A DNA stretch of 64,000 nt from Asticcacaulis machinosus (GTDB lineage: Bacteria > Pseudomonadota > Alphaproteobacteria > Caulobacterales > Caulobacteraceae): NCBI RefSeq assembly GCF_028550435.1, contig NZ_JAQQKV010000002.1:248001-312000 (forward strand), written 5' to 3'. Of this stretch, positions 33,193-41,134 are shown piece by piece. A model generated the notes under the pieces. The model was not told the origin of the DNA and searched no databases. It saw nothing but the letters and a program-made list of their open reading frames with translations. The number at the start of each line of letters is the position of its first letter. The stretch's first letter is position 1. The position numbers and the translations under genes were made by a program.

Positions 33193-34557
33193 TCAGTAAA
33201 GATCGCGACGATAGCGTCCGTCAGCCAGAGCCTGAATTACCCAGGCATCGCCCATGATCGTACGCAGGGCCTTATCGACCCCCTGCCCCATCGACAGCCC
33301 GCCGCAGACCATGACCGCGCCATTGTCCGCCAGATAGGCGCGGATACGATCGGGTGCTGCGGCGATGGCATCCTGTACATAGATGCGTTTACCACTATCG
33401 GGCCGCGAAAAACATAGGGTCAGGTCGCTTAACTCACCGGCCTGCACACGCGCCGTCAAGGCCTTACACAGGGCGCCATCGCGGATCGGGTGGCGCTCAC
33501 CATAAACGACCCAGTTGGCCTTACGGCCCGACAACACCCGCGCATCGATATGGGCATTGAGCCCCGCCAGACCCGAGCCCGCCGCGATCAGCAGCAGCGG
33601 CCCGTCACCCTCAGGGGTATGGAAATTCTTATGGGATTTTGTGCGTAACAGAACCGTCTGATCCACACCCAGATCATGGGTCAACAGCCCCGATCCCAGA
33701 CCGCGTGAACCATCATCCTTGATCACTTCGCGCACATAAAGCTCGACCACACCCTGTGTCGGCAAAGACGCCAGCGAATAGTCGCGGACATGGCCATCCA
33801 CCGTCATGATCTCGGCCAGATCACCCGCCTGCCAGTCAGGCAATATACCGCTCTGCGGCTCAAGCACCACGCGGTAAAGCTTTGAGGCGTCACTATCGGG
33901 GTTAAGGCATTCTCGCGCTTTCAGTTGCCACGCACCGTAAGCCGCCTTCGGATCAAACGCCTCCGATTTGGCCCCCAGATCCGACAGGTTTTCATACCAC
34001 CTGTTCAGCGCCGCCGGATCAAGATCATCAACCTCGATCACCTCAAAATAGGGTTTGGCCCCACTGGCTCGCAGCCAGTCATGCAGCCTGCGACCGAACG
34101 CACAAAAATCGGCGTAAGACTTATCGCCTAGCGCCAGCACCGCATAGTCAAGGTGACTAAGAACCGCGCCATCGCTCATGACTTTGGCCTCGAACCCCAG
34201 CACACTGTCCGGCGCATCGCCATCACCGGTCGTCGACGCCACACACAGGACGTGTTGAGCGCTCTCCAGATCACTTAGCTTCAGGTCGGCCATATCGACA
34301 ATACGCGCTGACTGCCCGCCATCGACCAACCGCTTCAAGGTCGCCGTCGCAATCTCTTCGGCTTGTCCGGTCTGGGAGGCGTAAACCACCAGCCACGGCG
34401 TCGCCCCCGCTGCCGCCTCACGCTTAAGCCGCGCTTTTTTCTGCTCGCCCGCCCAGATCACCGCGCACATGATCAGATAGAGTGCGGTTGAGCCCAGCAC
34501 CCAGGCCCATGTGACCGGATCGCCCTGCACCTCGGCTATGATCTGCGACAGTCCCAT
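33193..34557 (-). CDS. Membrane-anchored diflavin reductase (flavodoxin plus FAD/NADPH domains)
   Basis: The 454-residue protein has an N-terminal membrane helix (about 17-36), a flavodoxin domain (about 54-195) whose FMN phosphate loop is YASQTGQAEEIA, an FAD-binding barrel with RDYSLAS, and an NADPH domain with GSGLAGLNAHI, ending in an aromatic residue (RRDLY) as in ferredoxin-NADP reductases. It is like the flavoprotein subunit of sulfite reductase without its extra connecting domain, so it should pass electrons from NADPH to a membrane partner. It is the last gene of a PepSY-DUF2271-ApbE operon with gaps of 3-5 bp in this part. I infer that the PepSY protein is that partner. Confidence 0.9.
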   Translation of the reverse strand: MGLSQIIAEVQGDPVTWAWVLGSTALYLIMCAVIWAGEQKKARLKREAAAGATPWLVVYASQTGQAEEIATATLKRLVDGGQSARIVDMADLKLSDLESAQHVLCVASTTGDGDAPDSVLGFEAKVMSDGAVLSHLDYAVLALGDKSYADFCAFGRRLHDWLRASGAKPYFEVIEVDDLDPAALNRWYENLSDLGAKSEAFDPKAAYGAWQLKARECLNPDSDASKLYRVVLEPQSGILPDWQAGDLAEIMTVDGHVRDYSLASLPTQGVVELYVREVIKDDGSRGLGSGLLTHDLGVDQTVLLRTKSHKNFHTPEGDGPLLLIAAGSGLAGLNAHIDARVLSGRKANWVVYGERHPIRDGALCKALTARVQAGELSDLTLCFSRPDSGKRIYVQDAIAAAPDRIRAYLADNGAVMVCGGLSMGQGVDKALRTIMGDAWVIQALADGRYRRDLY

Positions 34558-34560
34558 ATC

Positions 34561-35577
34561 TTACTCATCAGTCCCATATGCCGCCATTAGCGGGCTTAAG
34601 CGTTCAATTATATGCTCACCGTCACGCACCATGATCAGAGCGGCGACGCCGTGCTGCGCACAAAAGGCCATCGCCCGATCAGCCCCCATCACCATCAGGG
34701 CGGTGGCCAGCGCATCGGCGCGCCAGCAGTCTTTGTCCATCACCACCGCCCCCGCCATGCGGTTATCAAGCGGACAACCCGTGATCGGATCAATGGTGTG
34801 GGCATAGGATTTATCATCATGCACAAAATAACGCCGCCAGTCGCCGGACACCGCCACCGCATGATCACATAAGGCTATCAGATTACGCCCGACTCCGGCA
34901 CCCGGCACCCGGTCAATTTCCACCCACCACGGCTGACCGTCCGGCCGCGCCCCGATTCCTTTCAGTTCACCGCCGATCTCAACCAGAGCCGATATGACGC
35001 CAAACTCATTACGCAACAGATCGACCACACAATCGACGGCATAGCCCTTGGCGATGGCATTGAGATCAAGCCGCAGACTTTCGGGATGGATCAATCCATC
35101 GTCCTGCACCACCAGATCACGCCAGTCGGAGGCCCGCGCCTTCAATCCGTCCCGCACCGGCTCAGGCGGCAGGCCGGTATCAACTACGCGCGATCCAAAC
35201 CCCCAGGTCTCAACCGCCTCCAGCAGACAGGGGTCAAATGCCCCGTCGGTCAGTTGTGCGACCTCGACCGCCTTAGCCACAACATCAAGCAACATAGGCG
35301 GCAAGGTTACATGCTGCCACGAGCCCGCAGCGTTGAACCGGCACAGATCGGACTGGGGCTTATAGGGCGACATCTGATGGTCGATCTCGCTAAGGCAAGC
35401 CTCAATCCGCGTTTGAGCGTCAGCTACATCGCCCAGCCCCAGCACCGCCTTGACCTGCCATGACGTGCCAAACGCTTGCCCGCTCAGGGTCGTTATGACC
35501 GCATCGGCAGGGGGCTTTTGCGGCACATCGACGGGAGGGATAAAGATGCGCACATCCTCAGGCGCGGCGGCAAACAT
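34561..35577 (-). CDS. apbE: ApbE FAD:protein FMN transferase
   Basis: ApbE attaches FMN from FAD covalently to a threonine or serine of target proteins. The 338-residue protein has FGTSW near the start (the family's M/FGT motif), the ALVEIGGELKGIGARPDG region, the YAHTIDPITGCPLDNRMAGAV loop and the metal-binding DALATALMVMG. Most ApbE proteins have an export signal or lipobox; this one has none visible, and the 5-bp gap to the upstream gene leaves no space for one. That sits oddly with the exported DUF2271 neighbour as a target. It is in the middle of a tight operon with PepSY, DUF2271 and diflavin reductase genes. Confidence 0.92.
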   Translation of the reverse strand: MFAAAPEDVRIFIPPVDVPQKPPADAVITTLSGQAFGTSWQVKAVLGLGDVADAQTRIEACLSEIDHQMSPYKPQSDLCRFNAAGSWQHVTLPPMLLDVVAKAVEVAQLTDGAFDPCLLEAVETWGFGSRVVDTGLPPEPVRDGLKARASDWRDLVVQDDGLIHPESLRLDLNAIAKGYAVDCVVDLLRNEFGVISALVEIGGELKGIGARPDGQPWWVEIDRVPGAGVGRNLIALCDHAVAVSGDWRRYFVHDDKSYAHTIDPITGCPLDNRMAGAVVMDKDCWRADALATALMVMGADRAMAFCAQHGVAALIMVRDGEHIIERLSPLMAAYGTDE

Positions 35578-35582
35578 GGCTC

Positions 35583-36113
35583 TTACGGCTTATAGGTGTA
35601 GCTGATGGCCCCCAGCTCGCTGGCCCCCTTACCCGAACCGTTCGACGCCTTGGTCAGGTTGAGCGGCACGCGCACGATTTCAAGACCACCGGCTTCGCGC
35701 GAAGCTTCGATGACAAGGTTATACTGACCCGGCTTGATGCCTTTCAGGCCATTGGCTTGCGTGAAATTGACCGTCTGACGGCCCGGTGCCTTGGTGGCCG
35801 AAGCCAGACCGTCCGGCATGGCGGTCAAGGAGCGCCCGCTCTTGCGCCACCAGGCGCGCATGTCCTTAAGCCACTTCTTGCCGCCCTCGTCCTTCATCTT
35901 GACGTCGTACCAGACAAACAGATTTCCGGCATGGGTGCCATCGGCGGTTTCAATCCAGCCGGCCACATAGGGCTTATGATATTCAGCTACGCTCAAGCGC
36001 GGCACTTCGACGGTGACGGCAAGCTCAGCGGCAGATGCGCCCGCCGTGGCCCCCATACCCCCAGCCACGGCAAGCGCTGCCCCCCAACCCGAAACCTGAG
36101 TAACTTTAAACAT
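35583..36113 (-). CDS. Exported DUF2271 protein, candidate flavinylated electron carrier
   Basis: The 176-residue protein starts with a signal peptide (MFKVTQVSGWGAALAVAGG, cleavage near ASAAE) followed by a single DUF2271 domain, a predicted periplasmic beta-rich fold. Features include VAGWIETADGTHAGNLFVWYD, a WLKDMRAWWRKSGR helix and a C-terminal SGKGASELGAIS segment. The KGAS at residues 162-165 recalls the (S/T)GA(S/T) motif used by ApbE to attach FMN, with S165 as the acceptor candidate; this is inference. The start is the ATG at 36113 (GAGGG upstream) rather than the TTG at 36119. The gap to apbE is 5 bp. Confidence 0.82.
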   Translation of the reverse strand: MFKVTQVSGWGAALAVAGGMGATAGASAAELAVTVEVPRLSVAEYHKPYVAGWIETADGTHAGNLFVWYDVKMKDEGGKKWLKDMRAWWRKSGRSLTAMPDGLASATKAPGRQTVNFTQANGLKGIKPGQYNLVIEASREAGGLEIVRVPLNLTKASNGSGKGASELGAISYTYKP

Positions 36114-36199
36114 AATCAAACCCTCATCAAACAGCCCGCGTCCCGCGAAAGCCGTCGGTTAATGAAAACTCCGGTAAATTCATTACCCGAGCGTTTTTT

Positions 36200-36248
36200 G
36201 ACGCGCATTTATATCCGAAAACCGCTGCACACTTTTCGGAATGCGCTC
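36200..36248 (+). repeat. Dispersed palindromic repeat, copy A
   Basis: A 49-bp unit with nested arms: GCGCAT...ATGCGC outside and TCCGAAAA...TTTTCGGA inside. It recurs at 52696-52742 in the same orientation and at 41082-41130 inverted. This copy abuts the stop codon of the PepSY gene and could act as a 3' stem-loop between PepSY and DUF2271 in the operon. Confidence 0.85.
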
Positions 36249-36865
36249 TAGTGAACAAAGACCATAAACAGGATGAACGGGGCCAGAACCCCAAACCCGA
36301 TCAATGGCCAGGTGATGGCGCGGGACTTGGCATAGACCCACAAAAGCCCGAACCCGGTCAGGCAGAAGATCACGCAAAACAGCGCGATAATATCGATAAA
36401 CCACGACCAGGCCGGGCCGGAATTACGGCCTTTATGCAGATCGTTCAGAATGGCGATGACGCCGCGATCGGTGCGCTCATAGGTCATAAGGCCGGTGTCG
36501 CGCTCGATCGACACCCAGGAATCGACGCCGGGTTTAGGCATGGGAATATAGATTTCGCCCTCGCTGACCTCAGCCTCATAACCTTCGACGTCAATGCCGG
36601 AGGCTTCGAGGATCATGTGAACCGCAGGCACCGGCAGATCGGCCTTATCCTGCGCGCCATCAAGCGCACCCAACTGGGCGGCGGTCAGGGTGACTTCCTT
36701 AGTGTCGATCTTGGGCTTGGATTCGATGTCTGTGGCGTGATTGAGCGTGTAGCCGGTCACCGAAAACAGAAACATCGCCATCAGACAGACTGCCGAGCTG
36801 ATCCAGTGCCATTGACGCAACTGATTGCGCCAGAAGGACGCGCCTAAGCCAGAAAAAGACGACAT
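36248..36865 (-). CDS. PepSY-associated membrane protein, probable heme-binding electron conduit
   Basis: The 205-residue protein has three membrane helices (about 21-40, 154-177, 184-204) around a periplasmic PepSY-like domain (about 50-140). It has RQWHWISSAVCL, LFSVTGYTLNHA and NDLHKGRNSGPAWSWFIDI, the PepSY_TM signatures. Histidines H20, H43 and H144 lie at the membrane ends and could hold heme b, as proposed for this family; I cannot prove heme. It is the first gene of the operon with DUF2271, apbE and the diflavin reductase, and a Fur-like box lies 29 bp upstream of its ATG. The gap of 134 bp to DUF2271 contains repeat copy A. Confidence 0.88.
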   Translation of the reverse strand: MSSFSGLGASFWRNQLRQWHWISSAVCLMAMFLFSVTGYTLNHATDIESKPKIDTKEVTLTAAQLGALDGAQDKADLPVPAVHMILEASGIDVEGYEAEVSEGEIYIPMPKPGVDSWVSIERDTGLMTYERTDRGVIAILNDLHKGRNSGPAWSWFIDIIALFCVIFCLTGFGLLWVYAKSRAITWPLIGFGVLAPFILFMVFVH

Positions 36866-36893
36866 TGACGAAAAGTAACCCGCAAACCCGAAT

Positions 36894-36908
36894 TGAGAAT
36901 TATTCTTA
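36894..36908 (-). promoter_or_regulatory. Fur-box-like site upstream of the PepSY-DUF2271-apbE-reductase operon
   Basis: TGAGAATTATTCTTA has the 7-1-7 Fur format, with six of seven half-site pairs matching, and fits TGATAATnATTATCA at 11 of 14 positions. It lies 29 bp before the PepSY start codon, a repressing position. It suggests that the operon responds to iron. Confidence 0.7.
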
Positions 36909-37060
36909 ATAACATGGGGTTTTTATGATCACAAGCTTTGCATTGCAATATTTTAACGGAAAAATACCGGTTTCTGCCCCAGCGTATCGTCACGAACACC
37001 CGCTGGCATGACTTGACGGGCCGCACCCAGGGTTTAGGAAGGCGACAAAGGAAAGCTGCC

Positions 37061-37534
37061 ATGTCCAAGACCACACCCGCCACCGCCGCCCTAACCAAGG
37101 CAGGGATTAGATTTGAATTGTTCCCCTATGATTATGATCCGAACGCCCCGCGCGTCGGGTTACAGGCGGCGCAAGCGCTCGGCAAGGCACCGGAACAGGT
37201 CTTCAAAACCCTGATGGCCGAGGTCGACGGTAAGCCGGTGTGCGTGGTGGTGCCGTCCGATTGCGAAGTCAGCATGAAGAAACTGGCGGCCACCTTCGGC
37301 GGCAAATCGGCCAACATGATGAAGCCTGCGGATGCCGAACGCCTGACCAGTTTCAAGGTTGGCGGCATCAGCCCGTTTGGCCAGAGAAAATCCGTGCCAA
37401 CCGCGATCGATGAGACCGCCACCCTGTTTGATCAGGTGCTGATCAATGGCGGGCAGCGCGGGTTGCTGGTAGGCTTATCGCCAGACGACGCGGTGCGGAT
37501 AACGGATGCGAAACTGGCGGATCTGACGGCATAA
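37061..37534 (+). CDS. YbaK/EbsC-type aminoacyl-tRNA deacylase
   Basis: YbaK-type proteins clear Cys-tRNA(Pro) made by mistake by prolyl-tRNA synthetase. The 157-residue protein matches YbaK in length and shows TPATAALTKAGIRFELFPYDYD, the catalytic-type lysine in QVFKTLMAEV, and GGISPFGQRK. AAAGGAAAG precedes the ATG at 37061; the open frame before it (from 36938) crosses the Fur box and promoter of the divergent operon, so it is not coding. It converges on the phasin-like gene with 12 bp between stops. Confidence 0.92.
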   Translation: MSKTTPATAALTKAGIRFELFPYDYDPNAPRVGLQAAQALGKAPEQVFKTLMAEVDGKPVCVVVPSDCEVSMKKLAATFGGKSANMMKPADAERLTSFKVGGISPFGQRKSVPTAIDETATLFDQVLINGGQRGLLVGLSPDDAVRITDAKLADLTA

Positions 37535-37546
37535 AAGGCGTAATTG

Positions 37547-38035
37547 CTATTTGCCCTTGGTGCCCAGGCGTTTGGCATTGGCAGTGGCGCGGCGATGAAT
37601 GGGCTTAAGGCCGCGATTCACAAGTGTCGCCGTTGTGTGGCTCAGATTAGACGCACTGACCGCACTGTCGGTCAGGGTCTGCATCAGCTTGGCCTGACGG
37701 GTCATCATCTGCTCAGGCGTTTGACTGAACGCCAGTGACATAAAATCGCTGGTGCCGGTCATCATGTGCTTAAACGTCTCGGTGCCGATCTGCTGGTTCA
37801 GGCCCATCATGTAGCGGGTCATGGCGAACATCGATTCGTGCGCCGCCTCGACCTTTTCCTGCGACATCAGGTTAAACTCGGCTTGATCCGCCGCACTGGG
37901 GATCGGATCAGAGTTCATCATCTGCGTGGTGCGATGGTTGATGACATGGGCTGACGCCATCATCATCTCGGTGGTCTTAAAGGCCAGATCCGTCCACGCA
38001 GTGAACGGGTTAGCCGGGGCACGCAAAGGCTTCAT
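37547..38035 (-). CDS. Phasin-family protein
   Basis: The 162-residue, mostly helical, methionine-rich protein has the phasin layout: NPFTAWTDLAFKTTEMMMASAHVI, then amphipathic helices, and a basic alanine-rich tail (RRATANAKRLGTKGK). Phasins coat polyhydroxyalkanoate granules. The QTPEQMMTRQAKLMQTLTDSA segment is typical of the family. No PHA synthase lies in the window. A basic tail of this type also occurs in DNA-binding phasins, but that is only a resemblance. Confidence 0.78.
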   Translation of the reverse strand: MKPLRAPANPFTAWTDLAFKTTEMMMASAHVINHRTTQMMNSDPIPSAADQAEFNLMSQEKVEAAHESMFAMTRYMMGLNQQIGTETFKHMMTGTSDFMSLAFSQTPEQMMTRQAKLMQTLTDSAVSASNLSHTTATLVNRGLKPIHRRATANAKRLGTKGK

Positions 38036-38067
38036 TTGCTTTTTTATCTTTCAACTCACATGCCGGA

Positions 38068-38691
38068 TCAGACCTGCGGAATTAACATACCACGCCCAAC
38101 CGCCGGACGCGCAGCTATTTTATCCATGTAAGCCTGAACATGGTTAAAACCGTCTAAAAGATTATCCGCCTTATATCCGGCCTTAAGGCCCGCGAGCCAC
38201 GGAAAGATAGCCATATCGGCGATCGAATAGTCATCGCCCCCAACATAAACCGCTTCCGACAGACGCTTATCGAGCACACCCAGCAGGCGGCGCACTTCAC
38301 CGGTGTAGCGCTCAATGGCATAGGGGATTTTCTCCGGCGCATAGACGGTGAAATGGCCAAACTGGCCGAACATCGGCCCCATGCCCCCCACCTGCCAGTT
38401 GAGCCACTCCAGAACCTTATAGCGCTCTGGCCCCGACGTGGGCAGGAACTTTCCCGTCTTTTCCGCCAGATAGACCAGAATCGCGCCCGACTCGAATACG
38501 CTTAAATTCCCCGCGTCTTCGTCAACAATGGCCGGGATTTTGTTGTTGGGGGAGATGTTGAGAAAGTCCGGCGCGAACTGCTCATTTTTAGAGATATCGA
38601 TCGGAAACACCGTGTAGGGCAGGCCAAATTCTTCGAGGGCTATGGAAATTTTGCGGCCATTGGGCGTGCGCCAGGTATAGAGGTTGATCAT
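38068..38691 (-). CDS. Glutathione S-transferase family protein (YfcG/YghU-like)
   Basis: The 207-residue protein starts INLYTWRTPNGRKISIALEEFGLPY, the thioredoxin-fold start of the nu-class GST/disulfide-bond reductases YfcG and YghU. NNKIPAIVDEDAG with the cis-proline and SVFESGAILVYLAEKTGKF (glutathione site) follow, and a helical C-terminal domain has SIADMAIFPWL, the N-capping box. The TPNGRK motif points to glutathione disulfide reduction rather than conjugation. Start at 38691; the frame extends to 38739 but with no ribosome site. Confidence 0.92.
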   Translation of the reverse strand: MINLYTWRTPNGRKISIALEEFGLPYTVFPIDISKNEQFAPDFLNISPNNKIPAIVDEDAGNLSVFESGAILVYLAEKTGKFLPTSGPERYKVLEWLNWQVGGMGPMFGQFGHFTVYAPEKIPYAIERYTGEVRRLLGVLDKRLSEAVYVGGDDYSIADMAIFPWLAGLKAGYKADNLLDGFNHVQAYMDKIAARPAVGRGMLIPQV

Positions 38692-38818
38692 CGCGGGGCT
38701 CCGGTACATTTTTAGTGGTCGCTCGCATCTATCCATCAACGGATATAAGTTGATGGGAAAACGCTCCGAAGCCCAAACATGGGACGCCTGCGCGGTAACG
38801 GCAAGCGCAATGCGTGAA

Positions 38819-39445
38819 TTAAAGCCAGATCGCCTTGGTTTTATTCAGCCAGACCTGGCGCTGGTCAAGACCGTGGCGCGCCGGACCGTTGATCAGGCGA
38901 GTGACTTCGGCAATGTCATCAGCGTCCGCCGCTAAGTTTATATTACGCGTCAGCCAGAACCGCGCCGCCGCCTGTGCCGCAGGGCCTGCCTGCCCCAGCA
39001 GTTCGGGATGGGCGATGACCGGCAGGCCGGAATAGGCTTCGACTTCGCGGTAATTATTCTTACCCGTGATCATCATGAAGCCGCGCCCACGATAGCGGTA
39101 ACCGTCACCGGAGGCTTCGTTGCCGTTGCCCAGCCGGTTAGCATAGATGCAGTTGCCGATGGCGACCGGCCCCTTGGCGATCAGGGCCTGCGCGTGGGCA
39201 AGGCCTTTGACATTGCCAAAGGTTTTATCGAGATAGGCGGCATTTTTATAGTTGGTGCTCTCGACCAGTGCCGAAAATCCAGCACTTTCGTGGGCGATCT
39301 GGGCCATGAAATGCACCAGCCGTTGCGCCGTATCAATCTCGGCATCGGCCAGCACATCATTGATCGCGTCGGCATAGCTTAAGGCCCGGTCAGGCCGGAT
39401 TTTCGGCACCATGGCGATCAAATGCGCCTGAACAACATCCACCAT
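38819..39445 (-). CDS. Glycoside hydrolase family 19 protein (chitinase/endolysin type)
   Basis: The 208-residue protein has a GH19 lysozyme-like fold: MAQIAHESAGFSALVE with the probable catalytic glutamate E53, then NEASGDGYRYRGRGFMMITGKNNY, the second catalytic region, and the C-terminal LTRLINGPARHGLDQR. It lacks a signal peptide and carbohydrate-binding domains, as in phage or phage-derived endolysins that cleave peptidoglycan. It starts 24 bp after a large membrane protein on the same strand; no other phage genes are near. Its target (chitin or peptidoglycan) cannot be fixed. Confidence 0.88.
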   Translation of the reverse strand: MVDVVQAHLIAMVPKIRPDRALSYADAINDVLADAEIDTAQRLVHFMAQIAHESAGFSALVESTNYKNAAYLDKTFGNVKGLAHAQALIAKGPVAIGNCIYANRLGNGNEASGDGYRYRGRGFMMITGKNNYREVEAYSGLPVIAHPELLGQAGPAAQAAARFWLTRNINLAADADDIAEVTRLINGPARHGLDQRQVWLNKTKAIWL

Positions 39446-39469
39446 GTTTCAGCCCCTAGCTGTCTTCTC

Positions 39470-40909
39470 TTAACTATCTTCTCTGGGTCGATCATGCGGA
39501 TCGATAGCCGCCAAAGCTTCCTGATCCTCTGGCTTTGAGACTAGGCGCGCGGTAATCAGGGGGGATGAGGCTGAGGATACATAGCCGCCGGAATAGTTGA
39601 CCACAGCGGCCGCAGGCGGTGACGGCGGATCATTAGGGTTGATCAGATTCCAGATATTGGGCGAGCCGGTCGAGGTCGCATCCTTGGGCTTTTGGGTCGA
39701 GCGGATCACCATCAGGCGATTTAGGATATCAAACCAGAATGGCGCCCCAAGCGTGATAGCAAACGCCGTCATCAGCCAGCCCAGCATGATGGTCATCAGG
39801 CCAATGCTGTTACGCAGGAAATTGCCGCCGAATACCAAGGCATCCTCGGCATCCATACGCACATCCAGCAGCTTGACCAGATAATTAAACTGAGTGCCGA
39901 ACCAGCCTTGCACGCCGGTCGTGTTCACGGGGGTTTCTGCCGGGGTATCTGCGGCGTCTTCCGGTACGGCGATGTTGAAGAACCGCTCCATCGACCCCAG
40001 CGTATTGTCATTCCAGCCCAGAGGCAGGCCGAGCGTATCGATATAGTCTTTTTCGGTTTTCAGGCTTTGCCAGGTCTTGGCCATATCGGCATTGGGTGCC
40101 GGTTCTGCCAGAACCGCCGGCGGGGCGACCAGAGCCGGCACGGCTGCGGTCGAGACATCGGCAGCGACCTGAGACGACGGCAGGGCGTCAATCGTGATCG
40201 GCCGGGGTTCGGTCTGGACGCGGCTGTGTTCGATATAGGCTTCGGCCTTGGCCACCGCAACTTTACGCAAGGTCGGGTCACGATACAGGCTGTCAGCAAT
40301 GACGAACGTATTGATATTGAGAATGACCGAGGCGGCCAGCCCCGACCAGAACACGATCTTATGGGTATCGCGCCGGTACCAGCCCGACACCCGCACCATT
40401 GAGGCGTCATACCAGTTTTCGATCTGCTTCTGGGCCTGAACATAGTCGCCGCCGCTGGAGCACAGGGCAAATTGCACGACCTTTTTCAGGCGCTGATCTT
40501 CCAGACGCTCAGAGGCTTCCAGCAGGTTGTTGACATCGCGGCCCTCGACCGTCGAATAGCCGCCTTTGTCCGCGACAATATCAAGCAGGGCGGCGGCAAA
40601 GCTGTTGGAGGAGATATAGGACGGCAGGTTGCGTCCGGCGCGGAATTTGCGTTTATCCGGCGTCGAATAATCGCCCTGATACAGGGATTGTATCAGGGGA
40701 TGGGTATAGAACTCCTTGACCAGCGCATATTTCTCAGCGCCACGCCCATGATGGCGCCCCAGCATTTCGGTGATGCCGCGCTCCAGCATCCGGCCCCGGC
40801 TTTTGACAAAGCCTTCCAGCGATTCCCGCGCAATGGTGGTGATCACGCTGATCAGCAGGTACACAAAGACCAGCCCAGCCGCCACCTCTATGGAATCGGG
40901 AAACACCAT
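39470..40909 (-). CDS. Membrane protein of unknown function
   Basis: I do not recognise a named family. The 479-residue protein has a membrane helix at the N-terminus (about 7-26), one near 188-205 and a hydrophobic pair around 370-395. The first inter-helix part is basic (YSTPDKRKFRAGRNL), and the region 230-330 is proline- and alanine-rich. LGAPFWFDILNRLMVIRSTQK after the last helix is a pattern I have seen in other uncharacterised bacterial membrane proteins. The C-terminal 80 residues are low-complexity and acidic. It is followed after 24 bp by the GH19 gene, which suggests a two-gene unit. Confidence 0.75.
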   Translation of the reverse strand: MVFPDSIEVAAGLVFVYLLISVITTIARESLEGFVKSRGRMLERGITEMLGRHHGRGAEKYALVKEFYTHPLIQSLYQGDYSTPDKRKFRAGRNLPSYISSNSFAAALLDIVADKGGYSTVEGRDVNNLLEASERLEDQRLKKVVQFALCSSGGDYVQAQKQIENWYDASMVRVSGWYRRDTHKIVFWSGLAASVILNINTFVIADSLYRDPTLRKVAVAKAEAYIEHSRVQTEPRPITIDALPSSQVAADVSTAAVPALVAPPAVLAEPAPNADMAKTWQSLKTEKDYIDTLGLPLGWNDNTLGSMERFFNIAVPEDAADTPAETPVNTTGVQGWFGTQFNYLVKLLDVRMDAEDALVFGGNFLRNSIGLMTIMLGWLMTAFAITLGAPFWFDILNRLMVIRSTQKPKDATSTGSPNIWNLINPNDPPSPPAAAVVNYSGGYVSSASSPLITARLVSKPEDQEALAAIDPHDRPREDS

Positions 40910-41034
40910 TTCACCCCCAGCCGTTCAGGCCGCCTTACGCTTCCGCATTCGCCGGAAACCCCTTACCCACACGCTAACGCCACCCTACTGATGTTGAGTA
41001 TTAACCAAAATTAACCACAGTTCAATGACGACAA

Positions 41035-41063
41035 AGCCCTGCGCAGATAATCCGCGCAGGGCT
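41035..41063 (-). terminator. Hairpin terminator after the DUF1993 gene
   Basis: AGCCCTGCGC (41035-41044) and GCGCAGGGCT (41054-41063) form a perfect 10-bp stem with a 9-base loop. Read leftward it is followed by TTGTCGTCATTG, a weak T-run. Confidence 0.6.
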
Positions 41064-41081
41064 GTGGCAATTTTGGCTGAT

Positions 41082-41130
41082 GAGCGCATCCCAAAAAGTG
41101 TGGCGCGGTTTTTGGAAAAAGATGCGCGAC
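41082..41130 (-). repeat. Dispersed palindromic repeat, copy B (inverted)
   Basis: Inverted copy of the repeat at 36200-36248 and 52696-52742: GAGCGCATCCCAAAAAGTGT and then GCGCGGTTTTTGG with AGATGCGCG at the end. It has diverged in the inner arms (CCAAAAA / TTTTTGG, still self-complementary), so compensating changes preserve the stem. It lies just past the DUF1993 stop. Confidence 0.8.
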
Positions 41131-41134
41131 AAAC

